Positions 46,624 through 57,165 of a DNA stretch of 64,000 nt are shown in pieces. Within the stretch, counting starts at the first letter, position 1. Every line of letters starts with the position of its first letter. The notes beneath the pieces are model-generated. The model saw only the letters and a list, made by a program, of their open reading frames with translations, was not told the DNA's origin and ran no database searches. Origin of the DNA: Cryptomeria japonica (Eukaryota > Streptophyta > Pinopsida > Cupressales > Cupressaceae); NCBI RefSeq assembly GCF_030272615.1, contig NC_081409.1, positions 471,816,573 through 471,880,572 on the forward strand. The letters are read 5' to 3'. Made by a program: the position numbers and the translations under genes.

Positions 46624-47787
46624 CTAATTTGTAATGGTGGGGTCACCCAATTCTTGAGTGACAGGACCATTGCTTGAATTATCCTGCTCGGTAGATTTAG
46701 GAACCCACTGCTGTCTCATCTGTTTCCGAATGTTGTCAGCTTTAGCTTTCTTTTCATCTTCAACCTTCTTTGTGTTCATGCAGTTCTTGGCTATATGTCT
46801 GAGTTCAGTGCATGTATAACATCTTATGGTTGTATCTTTCTTCCTTAGATGATGCCTTGTACAATTCATCCCAATGTGTCCATATTCTCCACAATAATGA
46901 CATCTGCACCAGGTATTGTAATCCCAACCAAATATTGCTTTGACAATTTGTTCTACTGGAGTGAATGTCTTTGTTCTACATTCTGATGCCTTGTGACCTT
47001 GTTTCTTGCATTTGTGACATTTGCCTTCAAATTTTGGTTTCTCCTTGCATTCACTAGCCTTGTGACCATGCTGATTACAGCTGTAGCATTTGCCTTTGAA
47101 TCTTGTCTTTCCATTGCTCCAACATTTGTTTGATGTGTGACCTGTCTTACCATAGTAATTGCATGTAGGTCTTTGATTTCTTTGGCTACCTTGCTCGGAA
47201 GATTCACCTTCTTCATTGTAACCAAGACCAGCTTTACCTTTTTGTTTGTGAAGATTTTGCTCATTTAATTGATCCAAGTCTGTTTGAGATTTCATCATCC
47301 TTTCATTTGCTTGCTTTTGAATATCTAGCTCATTTTTCAAACTTTCATTCTGTTCTTTGAGAATTCTGATCTCTTCATTTGCATTGGAGAGTTGCTCGGT
47401 GAGATCTTCATGCTGTACAATTTCATTGTTTCTTCCTTCTATTTCATTTTGCATTTTATTCCTTTGTTCCAAGATTTCACAAAATCTTGCAGACTGAATT
47501 TCCTGTTCTCTTCTTAGCATCCTTACTTCTTTTTGCAGTAATCCATTTTTTTCTAGGAGTTCTTTGATTGCATTGTTTGCTTCATCTACTTCATTTGAAC
47601 TACTTGTAGGAAAGAGATCTTCAATTTTTGTTTCAACATACTCATGATCATTTATTTCTTTTGCTAGTTCCTTTCTTCTTTTTAGGGATTGGGAAAGATG
47701 TTCTCTTGCTTCTTTGAGTTGTGCTATGGCCATTTCCAGATCTAGCTTTTCATTCTCAATAGCTTTGTCAAGTCTGAATATCTCCAT
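46624..47787 (-). CDS. E3 ORF1: coiled-coil protein with five CCHC-type knuckles
   Basis: An intact 387-codon ORF starts at 47787, about 50 bp after the primer site. Residues 1-175 are charged coiled coil (KEAREHLSQSLKRRKELAKE and later heptad-like blocks). Residues 205-350 hold five knuckle units: CNYYGKTGHTSNKC (Tyr for the second Cys), CYSCNQHGHKASEC, CHKCKKQGHKASEC, CHYCGEYGHIGMNC and CYTCTELRHIAKNC. Units 2 and 3 are near-duplicates. The C-terminus is basic, then polar. The knuckles suggest RNA binding and the coil self-association, hence a Gag-like role, but no capsid fold is recognised. The corresponding E1 and E2 ORFs are broken. Confidence 0.85.
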   Translation of the reverse strand: MEIFRLDKAIENEKLDLEMAIAQLKEAREHLSQSLKRRKELAKEINDHEYVETKIEDLFPTSSSNEVDEANNAIKELLEKNGLLQKEVRMLRREQEIQSARFCEILEQRNKMQNEIEGRNNEIVQHEDLTEQLSNANEEIRILKEQNESLKNELDIQKQANERMMKSQTDLDQLNEQNLHKQKGKAGLGYNEEGESSEQGSQRNQRPTCNYYGKTGHTSNKCWSNGKTRFKGKCYSCNQHGHKASECKEKPKFEGKCHKCKKQGHKASECRTKTFTPVEQIVKAIFGWDYNTWCRCHYCGEYGHIGMNCTRHHLRKKDTTIRCYTCTELRHIAKNCMNTKKVEDEKKAKADNIRKQMRQQWVPKSTEQDNSSNGPVTQELGDPTITN

Positions 47788-47837
47788 TGTCTTGATCTTT
47801 TCTCAAGCTGTCAAAATTTTACTCTGAGAACCACAAT

Positions 47838-47849
47838 GCTCTGATACCA
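47838..47849 (-). promoter_or_regulatory. E3 primer-binding site (initiator Met tRNA)
   Basis: The minus strand reads TGGTATCAGAGC, two bases from the LTR end. Confidence 0.92.
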
Positions 47850-47851
47850 AT

Positions 47852-48971
47852 TGTTGAAAATATTTAGGACTAACCAAGTTACTGAGAGGGGAGGGGTGAA
47901 TCAGTAACACTTAAAACTTTTAATTCATTTCTGCACTTGCATATATTAAACCATTCATTCATTTAATCTACTACATGCATGAAAATATAATCATTCACAA
48001 CACATAACACAAAGATTTGGTGACCCAGAAACCTTCCAAATAGAAAGTAAAACTGGGGTGGGGATGGTACCCACAAAACTTTGGTACTGCAGTAAAAGTT
48101 GGCCGGTTAAGGCTCACAATGATCACTTCTGATGATCTGCCCTGTTAGAAGCAAATTTGGACTGCTAGGTCCACCTTGTTAGAGGATTTACAAACATACA
48201 ATGAAGTATGCACTCGGTTAAGAGATTTACAAAAGACTGTTAAGTCTACCCGGTAAAAGGATTTACAAACTGATTCAACTGTTAGGATGAAACAGTAGAT
48301 CTTGACTTACAACTTTATTGCTGATAAGATCCTTTGAGTATTGATCTCCTTCTGAGATAGATATGTCGATTCTGCTCCTTTTCTGACTCTGCGAAAATGT
48401 TCTGGTCTGCTGCCTTAATGCAGTTTCTACTCTGCTCTTTCTAATTTCGCATATCCATACATCTTACATTTTTCATACATACATCAGATGGTATAATACA
48501 TCACATATATATACCGTCCATAATTACATTTACATTTCATAAAGTCGGCCTCATACAAATTAATAACATAAACTCATTCTTAAGTCGGCCTTACATAGGT
48601 GAACAAAATATTACTGAGTCGGTAGATACTCGGTTCCTCAAGCTGGCTCGGTGATCTTCTGATACACGGCGTCCACTACAGTACTCGGCATCGTCATGCT
48701 CTCGGTAAGAGTAGAAGCTCGGTCCATACTAGTCCCGAAGTGTAGCTTGGAACTCGGTAGCTGTGGTGACTCGGTAGATATAGTGTCACTTGGTAACCAC
48801 TGGTGACTTGGTGACAGTCTTACTACTCGGTTTGAACTGTTTAATCGGTGAGCTTTACTGAATGCTCGGTATAGGCTGTAGACTGAGTGATGAGCTCGGT
48901 AACCATTCAAAATCGAATAAGTGTTTTCACTAAGTGTATTCACTAATGACAAATATATCATTATTCCAACA
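47852..48971 (-). repeat. E3 5' LTR
   Basis: 1120 bp, the counterpart of 42707-43826. About eleven substitutions separate the two copies, for example at the C/T of TATT(C/T)AGGACT and the A/G of TACCC(A/G)GTAAA (a CCGATA/CCGGTA site). It borders the primer site at 47838-47849. Confidence 0.95.
47878..47908 (-). other. U5 hairpin of E3
   Basis: GTTACTGA (47878-47885) and TCAGTAAC (47901-47908) form a perfect 8-bp stem around the 15-nt loop GAGGGGAGGGGTGAA. The 3' LTR copy at 42733-42763 is identical. Confidence 0.72.
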
Positions 48972-48976
48972 AGCAC
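48972..48976 (+). repeat. Target-site duplication AGCAC, right copy (E3)
   Basis: Second copy of the 5-bp duplication at 42702-42706. It confirms a single insertion event for E3. Confidence 0.92.
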
Positions 48977-49028
48977 TATGAAGACCATGTTCCATGAGCC
49001 AAGCTTTTGTAGTCATGCAAAATTTTGC

Positions 49029-51281
49029 TCAAAACTGAAGTGTGAGTTGGAAGCGTAGTTGTTGTCCCAGTGGGGCGGTCATGCAAAAGCTCCTTTTAAA
49101 AGTCATGCTATCATTAGCTACTAGACATCTATATTTACTTCTTTTATAGGTTTTATAATTGCTGATGATACATGCAATCACCTTTGCAGGAAGATCAGCC
49201 ACATAATTGATTTTGAATTTATACTTTTTCAAAATTTCCTCTGCATTCTTTCTTTCACTTTCTATCTCCTTTATTGTCTCTACAACTTGTTGACATTGGG
49301 TTATCAAATATGTATATCTATCCATTAATGCCACACTAAACTGAGTCGGAACTGAAAAATGTTGTACCTCATACGCATCCCACTGGTGGAGTACCTGATC
49401 TTCCTCCATACTTCTAGCATTGGTTATTCCAAACCCAAAAACTCTCAATAATTATCCAACAAAATTCTCATACTTTTCTACTATTTCAAGGAGAGGAGAC
49501 CGAATACGTGTTATATCCCCCACATACTGTTGAAGCATTTCTATCTTCAACTCCAAAATGTATGTGTAAGATTGAAAATTCTTATAGTTTTCTCCACCCA
49601 AGAGGTCCTCCCTTATTATCTCTTCCTCAACAAGACTCAAAACTTTATTCAAGACCCAAAACTTCCTGCCAAAAGTGTTGAGCTTCCGCTCCCATTGTTG
49701 AGAACAATAAGCCAACAGTCCACCAACTTGCATGGCCTTCCTATATTCCTTCATAGTATTCTGCAAAAATAGTCTAATTTTAGAGGCATTTATTTGCGTC
49801 CATGACTTTGCAATGGCAGCCACATGTCTTACCTCCAATTCTTTTATATCTCCCTCTGAGAGTGATGAGGTTGAAGGTAAATTATCACTTACACAAGTAT
49901 CCAAGGGCTTGCCCAAATCTACCAATAGCTACCTGTATTGTTCCAACTATGCCTTGACCTCTGAATGGGAGGTGTATTATTTTGCCATTCCCCCCCTGAT
50001 GACACTAGAAGCCAATTCCAATGTATCTAATTCTCCCCATTTAGTCTATTGTCTTCGCTACCTGGATATTTCAACAAGAGAAATAACCAATAGAAACTGA
50101 AAAATCTATACCTGCCTTGTGTTTTAAAAATAAAAGGGATTGAAGGTTGAGCATCTGCCTGACATATTCTAACAATATAATGTGATCATTGCATTATCGC
50201 GGCAACGACTTAGGTTTTTATGTGAATCCACTAACCCTGATATATGTAGAGTGTTGGTTCTGAATGAACCAACATGCCATTCCCTAATGATTGCCATTGC
50301 TTCTGGGTTGATTTTATAACCTGTATCACCTATGAGTTTGATGATGACAGGAAAAAGAAAGGCATTGTTTATTCTTTTAAAATGTGCCTTTGCATTGTTT
50401 AGAGGAAGTTGTGAGTAATACTCCCACACCTTCTTTTGCCCTTCCTCATCGCCTAGCTAGCCCTCAATTTGCAACCCTGGGAATTTGCCTGCTTGGGAAG
50501 CTACCTAGATAACATCAGAGGTAAAGAATAATTTCCTCATTTGATACACCTCCTCCATCTTCTTATGTATGTTTTCAGAAAGAATTTGGTCCCAGTCAAA
50601 GTATTCTTTCCCTATTAGTATGGTTGTCATAAAATGAAATATCCAAGGGTGTAAGTGTCGGCAATTTGGCTTGCCGAAAGTCTTGCTCAGCATGATGATT
50701 AAGTCTCCTTGAGGCTCCTTGAAATTGTCCCTCAAAATATATGTGGCCTTTAACCTTTTCTTCCTCTCCTCTTCCAACCAATTCTGATTCATGTGCCTTT
50801 TGTTTGAAGCAATATTCTTGTTCTATACTCTGGCGGTTTCTTCCTCTATAGTAAGGAGTACTTCATCCCTTGCAGGGATGCCAAACACAAATCCCAACAT
50901 ATTCACTAATAAATCGATCACAGTTCTACCTTGATCATCTGTGCACTTTCTAGTGTCTGCATTGTAGAATTGTGCAATGATCATAATGAATTTAGGGGCT
51001 TGGACCGATTGTGGGAAAATGGTTGCTTCCACCAAACCTAATCTCTTAATTCTCCTCAGCGAGGTCTCTGGCCTTGGTCTATCTAATTTTGTTTTGATAT
51101 CTTCCAACTTGATATGCCCCACCTCTGTATCTCTCACCCATTTTATTTGGTCCTCCAACTTTGAAACATAGATCTGCCCTTGATATTGATATTTCATGGT
51201 TATAGGAAGTTTGTCCAAATCCTTGCCTCTCTTCTTGGAGTTGGGTCCATCTAAATGCTCTAATCTGCAAGAAAGAATCAT
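49029..51281 (-). pseudogene. Ty3-B 3' ORF, unknown function
   Basis: A single frame of about 750 codons from the Met at 51281 to 49029, interrupted by a few stops (after ARV at 50823, at 50505, 50169 and 49452). Blocks include MKYQYQGQIYVSKLEDQIKW, DLLVNMLGFVFGIPARDEV, LHPWIFHFMTTILIGKEYFD, WEYYSQLPLNNAKAHFKRIN, and a C-terminal charged part (VVETIKEIESERKNAEEILK). No transmembrane or env signature is obvious, so I do not call it env. It lies between the G-rich repeats and the 3' LTR. A second copy at 61760-63631 has about the same first 400 codons but a different remainder. Confidence 0.65.
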
Positions 51282-51329
51282 AAATCAGTCCATTGCATAC
51301 TTAAAAATATCAATAATATCATCCACCTC

Positions 51330-52640
51330 GGGACTCCAGGATTTTGAGGTGGATAACTTCTTTTTAAAACAACTGACTTCGGAACTCTGGGGTTCTGGGA
51401 TTCTGAGGTTAGCATAGGCTTAGAAAAACTAAGTTTGAAACTTTGGGGTTCTGAGGTTCTGGGTGGATAAAACAAATGGGGTCCGAAACTCAAGGGTTCT
51501 GGGCTGGACAGGAAAAGCTGACTTCGGGACTTCGGGGTTCCAAAGTCCCAAGGTAGTTCAATTGAGTACCAAAAAGATGTTTTAGAACTCCGAGACTTTG
51601 AGGTTTTGAGGTTAAAATAGTGGCCAAATAGGAAATAACTTTGGGACTCCAGGGTTCCAGGGTTCCAAGGTTCTGGGTAATTCACTCATAGGTTTTTGAG
51701 ATGATACAGAACTCTAGGGATCCATGGTTCCAGGGTAAAAGAACAACCAAGCCTGGAACTCCGAGGTTGAGGATTCTGAGGTTTATAAGAAGTACCAAGC
51801 CTGGAACTCTGGGGGTCCAAGGTTCCGGGGTTCATGAAAACTACCAATCCTTGAACTCTAGGGGTCTGAGGTTTTGAGGTTGGGAAAATCTAGGGCATGC
51901 AAAAAGAACAAGACACGTAAAAAAAGGAAATCAAAAAGGAAAATCTAAGCTAAAAAAATAAAAGATCTAAACACAAAACCACAAGGAAGGAGAAAATCTA
52001 CCAACCTGGCTGGAGAAAACACGTGAAAACCTACCAACATGGAGGCACGAAGTCGGGAGGTCACAACTAAAAGGTTTGAAAAACTTGAGTGCACAAATGA
52101 ACTTAGAAAAGTTCATTCCTCCTATTTATACCCCCCGAAACTTCATCTGTACGGTTACTTTAAAGAAGACCTCGGGAGTCCAAGGTTCCGGACTTCTGAG
52201 GTGAAAGTTAAAAACAAATAGACCTCGGCACTACGGGGTTCCAAGGGGAAAAAAGAAAAACAAGCAACATAACCTCAGGAATCTGGGGCTCCAGGGTTGT
52301 CAAGACAACACAACTTTGGGATTCTGGGGTTCCGGGATTCCGAAGTGACTAACAACAAAACATGAAGAACTCGAGATTTCAGGACTCTGGAGTCCCAAGG
52401 CTTCAATGGAAAAAAGAGACAAGGCATGACTTTGGGACTCTAGGGATATGAGGTTCCGATATCGTGACAAACATAGCAAACAAAAAAACCTACCTCAAAA
52501 CTTCAAGATTACGAGGTCAAAGCATAACTATAGAAAACGCTTACTTCAGGACTCCAGGGTTCTGGAGTTCTGGAGTAAGACCTCAAAAAAAAACAAAGGA
52601 CTCCTCGGGACTCTGGGGTTCCGGGGTGTCCAAGAAGAAA
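51330..52640 (-). repeat. G-rich interspersed motif repeats (GGACTCYGGGGTTCYG)
   Basis: About twenty degenerate units near GGGACTCYGGGGTTCYGAGG occur every 40-70 bp on the plus strand, separated by A-rich, gene-specific spacers. Examples start near 51330, 51379, 51525, 51630, 51780, 52310, 52540 and 52605. The units are non-coding and have GG/GGGG runs. The position between integrase and the 3' ORF matches the repeat spacer of Ty3-A. The same repeats recur at 63680-64000. Confidence 0.75.
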
Positions 52641-53797
52641 CTAAAAAAATAAACCTAAAGAAAGCAAAAAGAGGGACCCATATTTTCAAGCCAAAGAAAG
52701 TAGTGGGGTTAGGTATGCAAGGCATAACAAATGCCGACTATCTGGGAAAAATGACTCTAGGCATTTTAGAGCTTCAGAATGTTTGATATAACCCGATACC
52801 TAAGGCTACTATCATTCAAAAGGATGTATAAGAGCGAAAAGATGAGTGAACCAATGAATAAACAACCAGGTCCAAAACTGAACAGGATTAACTCTTAAGT
52901 GTGTGTGCATGATTTATTACTCCATTGTTTTCAATAATGAAGATAAACAAAGGAAATTGAGCCCAATCTACGTAGGTGAAATCAACCAATATGTTTCATG
53001 CAATTTTATCCTGGGCATAACTCTGCTTCTAGACGGGCGTTCATAGCCCCGACAGAGATACCTCAGGCTCCCATCAAGTAGTGCAACACTGCCAGCCAGG
53101 CGTCCATAGCCCCAGTGGAGATTAATTTAAAAACCCAAGTTTAGTTGCTTTAAGTGGATCATTTTTTTTCTCTTTCATTTTTTTTTAAAACATCATAAAA
53201 TATAAAGGGATTATTTCATTTGACCTTAAAGCAACTTTCAAACATTGAAGTCCAAACACTGGATTGGGAGCCATGGTGGACAATGTGAAACATCCTGACT
53301 TCTGATTTTTCACTTACAAACAACTTCATCTCATACCTTACAAAATTTTCTTGACGTAACTTAATGTGATGGTAGTGTTGAGTAATCAAGTTAGCCTCTT
53401 CCAAGTGAGGGTCAAGAACTCAACTCATATTTAAACTATTATATGCCACCTTGGACAAGTGTAGACAAAGGTTTCAAAATTAACCAAATAATAATAAAGT
53501 TGTAAAGAGCAAAGAGTCAAAGTATCTCAAAATTTGGCAACCTGTCATGCAAATAACACCTATCCTTTAGAATCCTTGAGAATAAACATGTATCCTGACA
53601 CAACAAAATGGAAGCAAATGAAACGAAACAAACAAACAAATCAAAACAAAAAGGGAAACAAGCATGCAGCAAAAGCGAAAACATGCAACCAACACGCAAA
53701 CTTAAACAAACAAACAAACAACAACAAAACAAAAAAAAAAAAAAAAAAAAAAAACAACTAATCTACTATAGTACAATAGGTAGAACTCCTCTTAAAT
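52641..53797 (-). other. Ty3-B spacer between pol and the G-rich repeats
   Basis: No coding sequence is seen. It includes two copies of a GGCGT(T/C)CATAGCCCC word about 63 bp apart (53035 and 53098), C/A-rich sequence and an uninterrupted A run of about 24 (53730-53753). Confidence 0.5.
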
Positions 53798-54960
53798 TTA
53801 ATCAAAATAATGCTTGAGGAACTGACCATTAGCGGGCAATGGTACTAGTTCCCCAGTCAAAGAGCTTAACCTAAAAGTGTTTTCTCCTAAAATTTTGGCA
53901 ATCTGGTAAGGACCTAACCACAACCTTTCAAACTTATGGTGATCACCCTTCTTCTCCTTGGCCTTGTCCCATAACAAAACTAGGTCAGAGATCTGAAAGG
54001 CTTTCACCTTGGCTCTTTTGTCAAACCATCGCTTAACAACTACTTGATGCTTAGCGAAGTGTTGTAGGGTATTAATCCTTTTCTCATCAAGTTTTAATAG
54101 ATTTAGGAGACTAACTTCTACTTGATCCTCAATTTCAAGTTCTTTCATTAACTGGAGGACAGGTATTTGTAAATTGATCTGGAAAATAGGGGTTTGGCCA
54201 TAAACAAGGTAATACGGAGAAGTTCCCAGGGCGGCTTTAACTCTGGTTTGATCAGCCCATAAGGCGTACCTCAATTGATTGTGCCAATACCTGGGATTTT
54301 TCTCAAGTAGCTTCTAAATTTCATCTAAGATATTCGTATTTGTGGATTCAGCTACTCCATTACCTTGCGGATAGTAATTGGAAGAGAATTTCAACATCAC
54401 CTTATACTCATATGACCATTGCACCAACTGTGCAGAAGTAAAAGTAGGGTCATTGTCACATACCAAAGTGAATAGTATACCAAACCTGGTGACAATGTAT
54501 TCTTCAATGAATTTCAAAACAACCTCCGCAATAGCATTTCTACATGCTATGGCCTCCATCCATCGGGTGGAGTAATCCATTGCGGTGAGAATGAACTTAT
54601 GTCCTATAGATGAATTAGGATTAATGACACCTACGAAATCCAATGCCCATTGCGTAAATGGTCTTACCTCAAACATTGGTTGGAGAGGCATGGTGGGATT
54701 CCTCTCTCTGGAAGGTGTGGTTTGGCATGTATGACAATGATGAAAATGCTCATGAGTATCTTTAAAAATACTAGGCCAGTAATATCTAGCCTTCAAAATC
54801 TAATGTGCAGTAGCATCTGCTGACCCATGACTTGTACCATACTTCCCATGGAATTCCTCAATCATTTTACAGGCTTCTTGATGATCAAGACATTGAAGGT
54901 AAATACCTTCATAGTTCTTCCTTTAAAGTGTTGAATCCTTGATCATAGAATTGGCACTTT
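53798..54960 (-). pseudogene. Ty3-B integrase
   Basis: The zinc module is visible from about 54900 (LDHQEACKMIEEFHGKYG...HFHHCHTC). In the core the triad is complete: Asp in WALDFVG, Asp in VCDNDPTF and Glu in GNGVAEST (54796-54314). A stop after ILDEI precedes the C-terminal block 54274-53798, which has the GPY module LWLGPYQI and ends with GQFLKHYFD. All blocks are in one frame, so only stops break it. Confidence 0.88.
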
Positions 54961-55363
54961 TGAGCATTAAAGCTTGCCTTTGCATGGCTATCAACCCCTT
55001 AGGACTTGAGGGATATCAATCACCATAGCTTGAGACAAACCCTGGCCTCTAACTAACTTCATTGGATGCATCTCTAGATAAAACTTGTAAAATAGCCATC
55101 CATTTCCCTCGGTGTTCTCACAGCTCTGATTGCATAAGCAGTGACTTAACTACTTTATCAGGTACAATTACATAGACTTTACTCCTCAAGATATAATGTC
55201 TGAATTTATCGACTGCTCTTACTAAAGAAAAATCATCTTTCTCAAGAGCAGAATGTCTCACCTCATCACTCTTGAAAGGGGAGCTCATGAATGTGATGGG
55301 TTTCTCATCTCCTTCTTGCCTCTATTTTAGAACAATCACACCTGAATGCAATGAAGAAAAATA
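54961..55363 (-). pseudogene. Ty3-B canonical RNase H
   Basis: On the minus strand after the RT block, the frame reads PITFMSSPFKSDEVRHSALE and VRAVDKFRHYILRSKVYVIV, the ordinary Ty3 RNase H after the RT-connection region. Stops near 55330, 55130 and 55010 disrupt it. Confidence 0.65.
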
Positions 55364-56840
55364 TTATATAAAAAAATTTAGAGTATAGTCAGGACTAGTT
55401 AATACAGGAGCTTCAATGATGAACTTCTTGATTTGGGAGAAAGCCTCTTTTGCTTTAGCAGTCCATTCAATCTTAGCATCCTTCTTCACCATTTCATTTA
55501 GTGGCTTGACTATCTCTACAAACCGAGTAATAAATTTTCTAACAAAAAAGATCTTCCCAAAGAAAGATCTCATCTCCTTTTTACTTCCAGGCATCTGCAA
55601 TTTTAACAATGCATCTACTCGATTCAGATCTATGGATATTCCTCTTTCAGAGATTATATGACTGAGGAGCTTCCCTTCAGCCACCTTGAATACACACTTC
55701 TTGGGATTAAGGGATATCCCATATCTTTGGCATCTTTCTAAGGCTTTACAGAGGTCATATGGGTGATCTCCTCCGACATTAGAAAATATAATTAGGTCAT
55801 CCATATATATAATAATACATTCTCCAAATAGGTGTTTGAAAGTTGTGTCCATTTCTCTTTGGAAAGTTGTTCCAGCATTAATTAACCCAAACGGCATTCT
55901 TCGATATGCATAAGTTCCCCACTTCGTATAAAAAGTTATTTTCATGCGGTCTTCATGGTTCACCAAAACTTGGTTATATCCAAAATAACCATGTAGGAAT
56001 GACATCATCTGGGAACCATTAACAATTTGTAATACCTCATATAAGGAAGGGAGCGGGTAATTATCCTTTCATGATGCCTTATTGAGATTGCAAAAAACAA
56101 CATAAAGTCGGATTTCCCCATTCTTTTTCCTTACTGGCACCAAATTAGCAACCCATGTGGAGTGACGTACTGGGAAAATAATCCTAGCAACGAGCAACTT
56201 TTGAACTTCCTTGAAAATCAGGAGTTCTATCAATGAATTAATCGATCATTGCTTCTATCTGAATGGTTTTATATTGGGTTTCAAAGGTATAACATGAGTG
56301 ATTATTGATGTATCGAAAGTCTTCAGATCTTCGTATCCCCATGTTATAAAATCAATGTACTCTTTTAAGATTTGCAAAATCTTCTCTTTCATTGGGAGTA
56401 CAAATCTTCCCAATGTACACTATCTTCTCTTGACCTTCTGTACCAATATTATGTGGTTCATACTTCCCAACATTTGAATCTGTTGTCAATCTCTCTTTTA
56501 TCCTGGGATCTGAATCAAAGAGTCTTTCAAGAGTGACCATACCTTTAGGAATAACATTTGTAGACAAATTTATGATTTCTTCATCACCCCCTTCATCAAG
56601 ATCATCTAATCTATCCTTCTCATCAATGATTTGTTCTTCAAAATCCCCTAAATTAGCAAGAAAAGCTAGAATGTGTATATCATCCTCAAAGACTTTAAAG
56701 TGTTTGATGTTATCAGGCATAGCAGGTGTGGAGACCAACTCTACAGAAAATCTCTTCAAAGGAGATTGACTCATTGATTCTAGTGTACTTGCTACTATAT
56801 CCAATGCATTTAATATTTCATTTACTTTCCTGGGCACCAG
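55364..56840 (-). pseudogene. Ty3-B reverse transcriptase with N-terminal linker
   Basis: The linker block 56837-56352 has PKGMVTLERLFDSD and EKIVYIGKICTPNE. A frameshift near 56360 leads into RHSTWVANLVPVRKKNGEIR and MMSFLHGYFGYNQV. The first catalytic Asp (M-D-G-Y) is His, so the enzyme is inactive. WGTYAYRRMPFGLINAG and IIYMDDLIIFS (active-site DD intact) follow, then EGKLLSHIISERGISIDLNR and EMRSFFGKIFFVRKFI. The 56008-55364 block is open for 214 codons. Confidence 0.88.
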
Positions 56841-56843
56841 CTA

Positions 56844-57165
56844 GATATTGAAAGCATCAAAATCCTCAGCCAATCCCCATACTCTATTCCTATATGTTGC
56901 TAACCTTTTGTCATGACATGCATATTGTCTTCTTACTTGCTTAACCACGAATTCATAATCTCCTTGCACTCTTAAGCATTTGGCTCCCTTCTTATGAGCA
57001 AAAATTAATCCTCTAATAAGGGCTTCATACTCATTCATATTATTAGTGCAAGGGAATTGGACTCGATAGGAAGCTAGGAAGGTCTTCCCTTTGGGACTTG
57101 TTAGCTCAACTCCTGTTCCATTGCCTCACTTGGATCTAGACCCATCAAACTTAAAAAACCATATT
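56844..57165 (-). pseudogene. Ty3-B extra RNase H-like domain before RT
   Basis: The frame reads FFKFDGSRSK, a TGA at 57126, then GNGTGVELTSPKGKTF, CTNNMNEYEALIRGLIFAHK, CLRVQGDYEFVVKQV and RNRVWGLAEDFDAF. The catalytic Asp (FDG), Glu (EYEAL) and second Asp (GDYE) are present. It is an archaeal-type RNase H placed between protease and RT, as in Ty3-A. A stop at 56841 ends it. Confidence 0.78.

Larger units (their letters stand above)
42707..48971 (-). mobile_element. LTR element E3: young, RT-less, with near-intact ORF1 and ORF2
   Basis: A 6265-bp element on the minus strand. The two LTRs are both 1120 bp without indels and differ at about eleven sites by eye, ten of them transitions. AGCAC is duplicated on both sides. 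ORF1 (47787-46624) is intact and ORF2 (46245-44104) has one in-frame stop. Primer site and polypurine tract are of the Copia type. No protease, integrase, RT or RNase H is present. It is inserted close to the 3' LTR of Ty3-B and is the best-preserved member of the E1-E3 group. Confidence 0.93.

Noticed and set aside
49029-51281. Ty3-B 3' ORF as an envelope gene
   Set aside because: Position fits an env-like gene, but I see no signal peptide, transmembrane segments or furin-type site; left as unknown.
51278-51685. Pro/Ser/Glu-rich 135-codon minus-strand ORF
   Set aside because: It is the translation of the G-rich repeat array; its regular N-P-G and E-S-Q words follow the DNA repeat.
53534-53817. 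Lys/Asn/Gln-rich short ORFs
   Set aside because: They come from A-rich low-complexity DNA and an A homopolymer.
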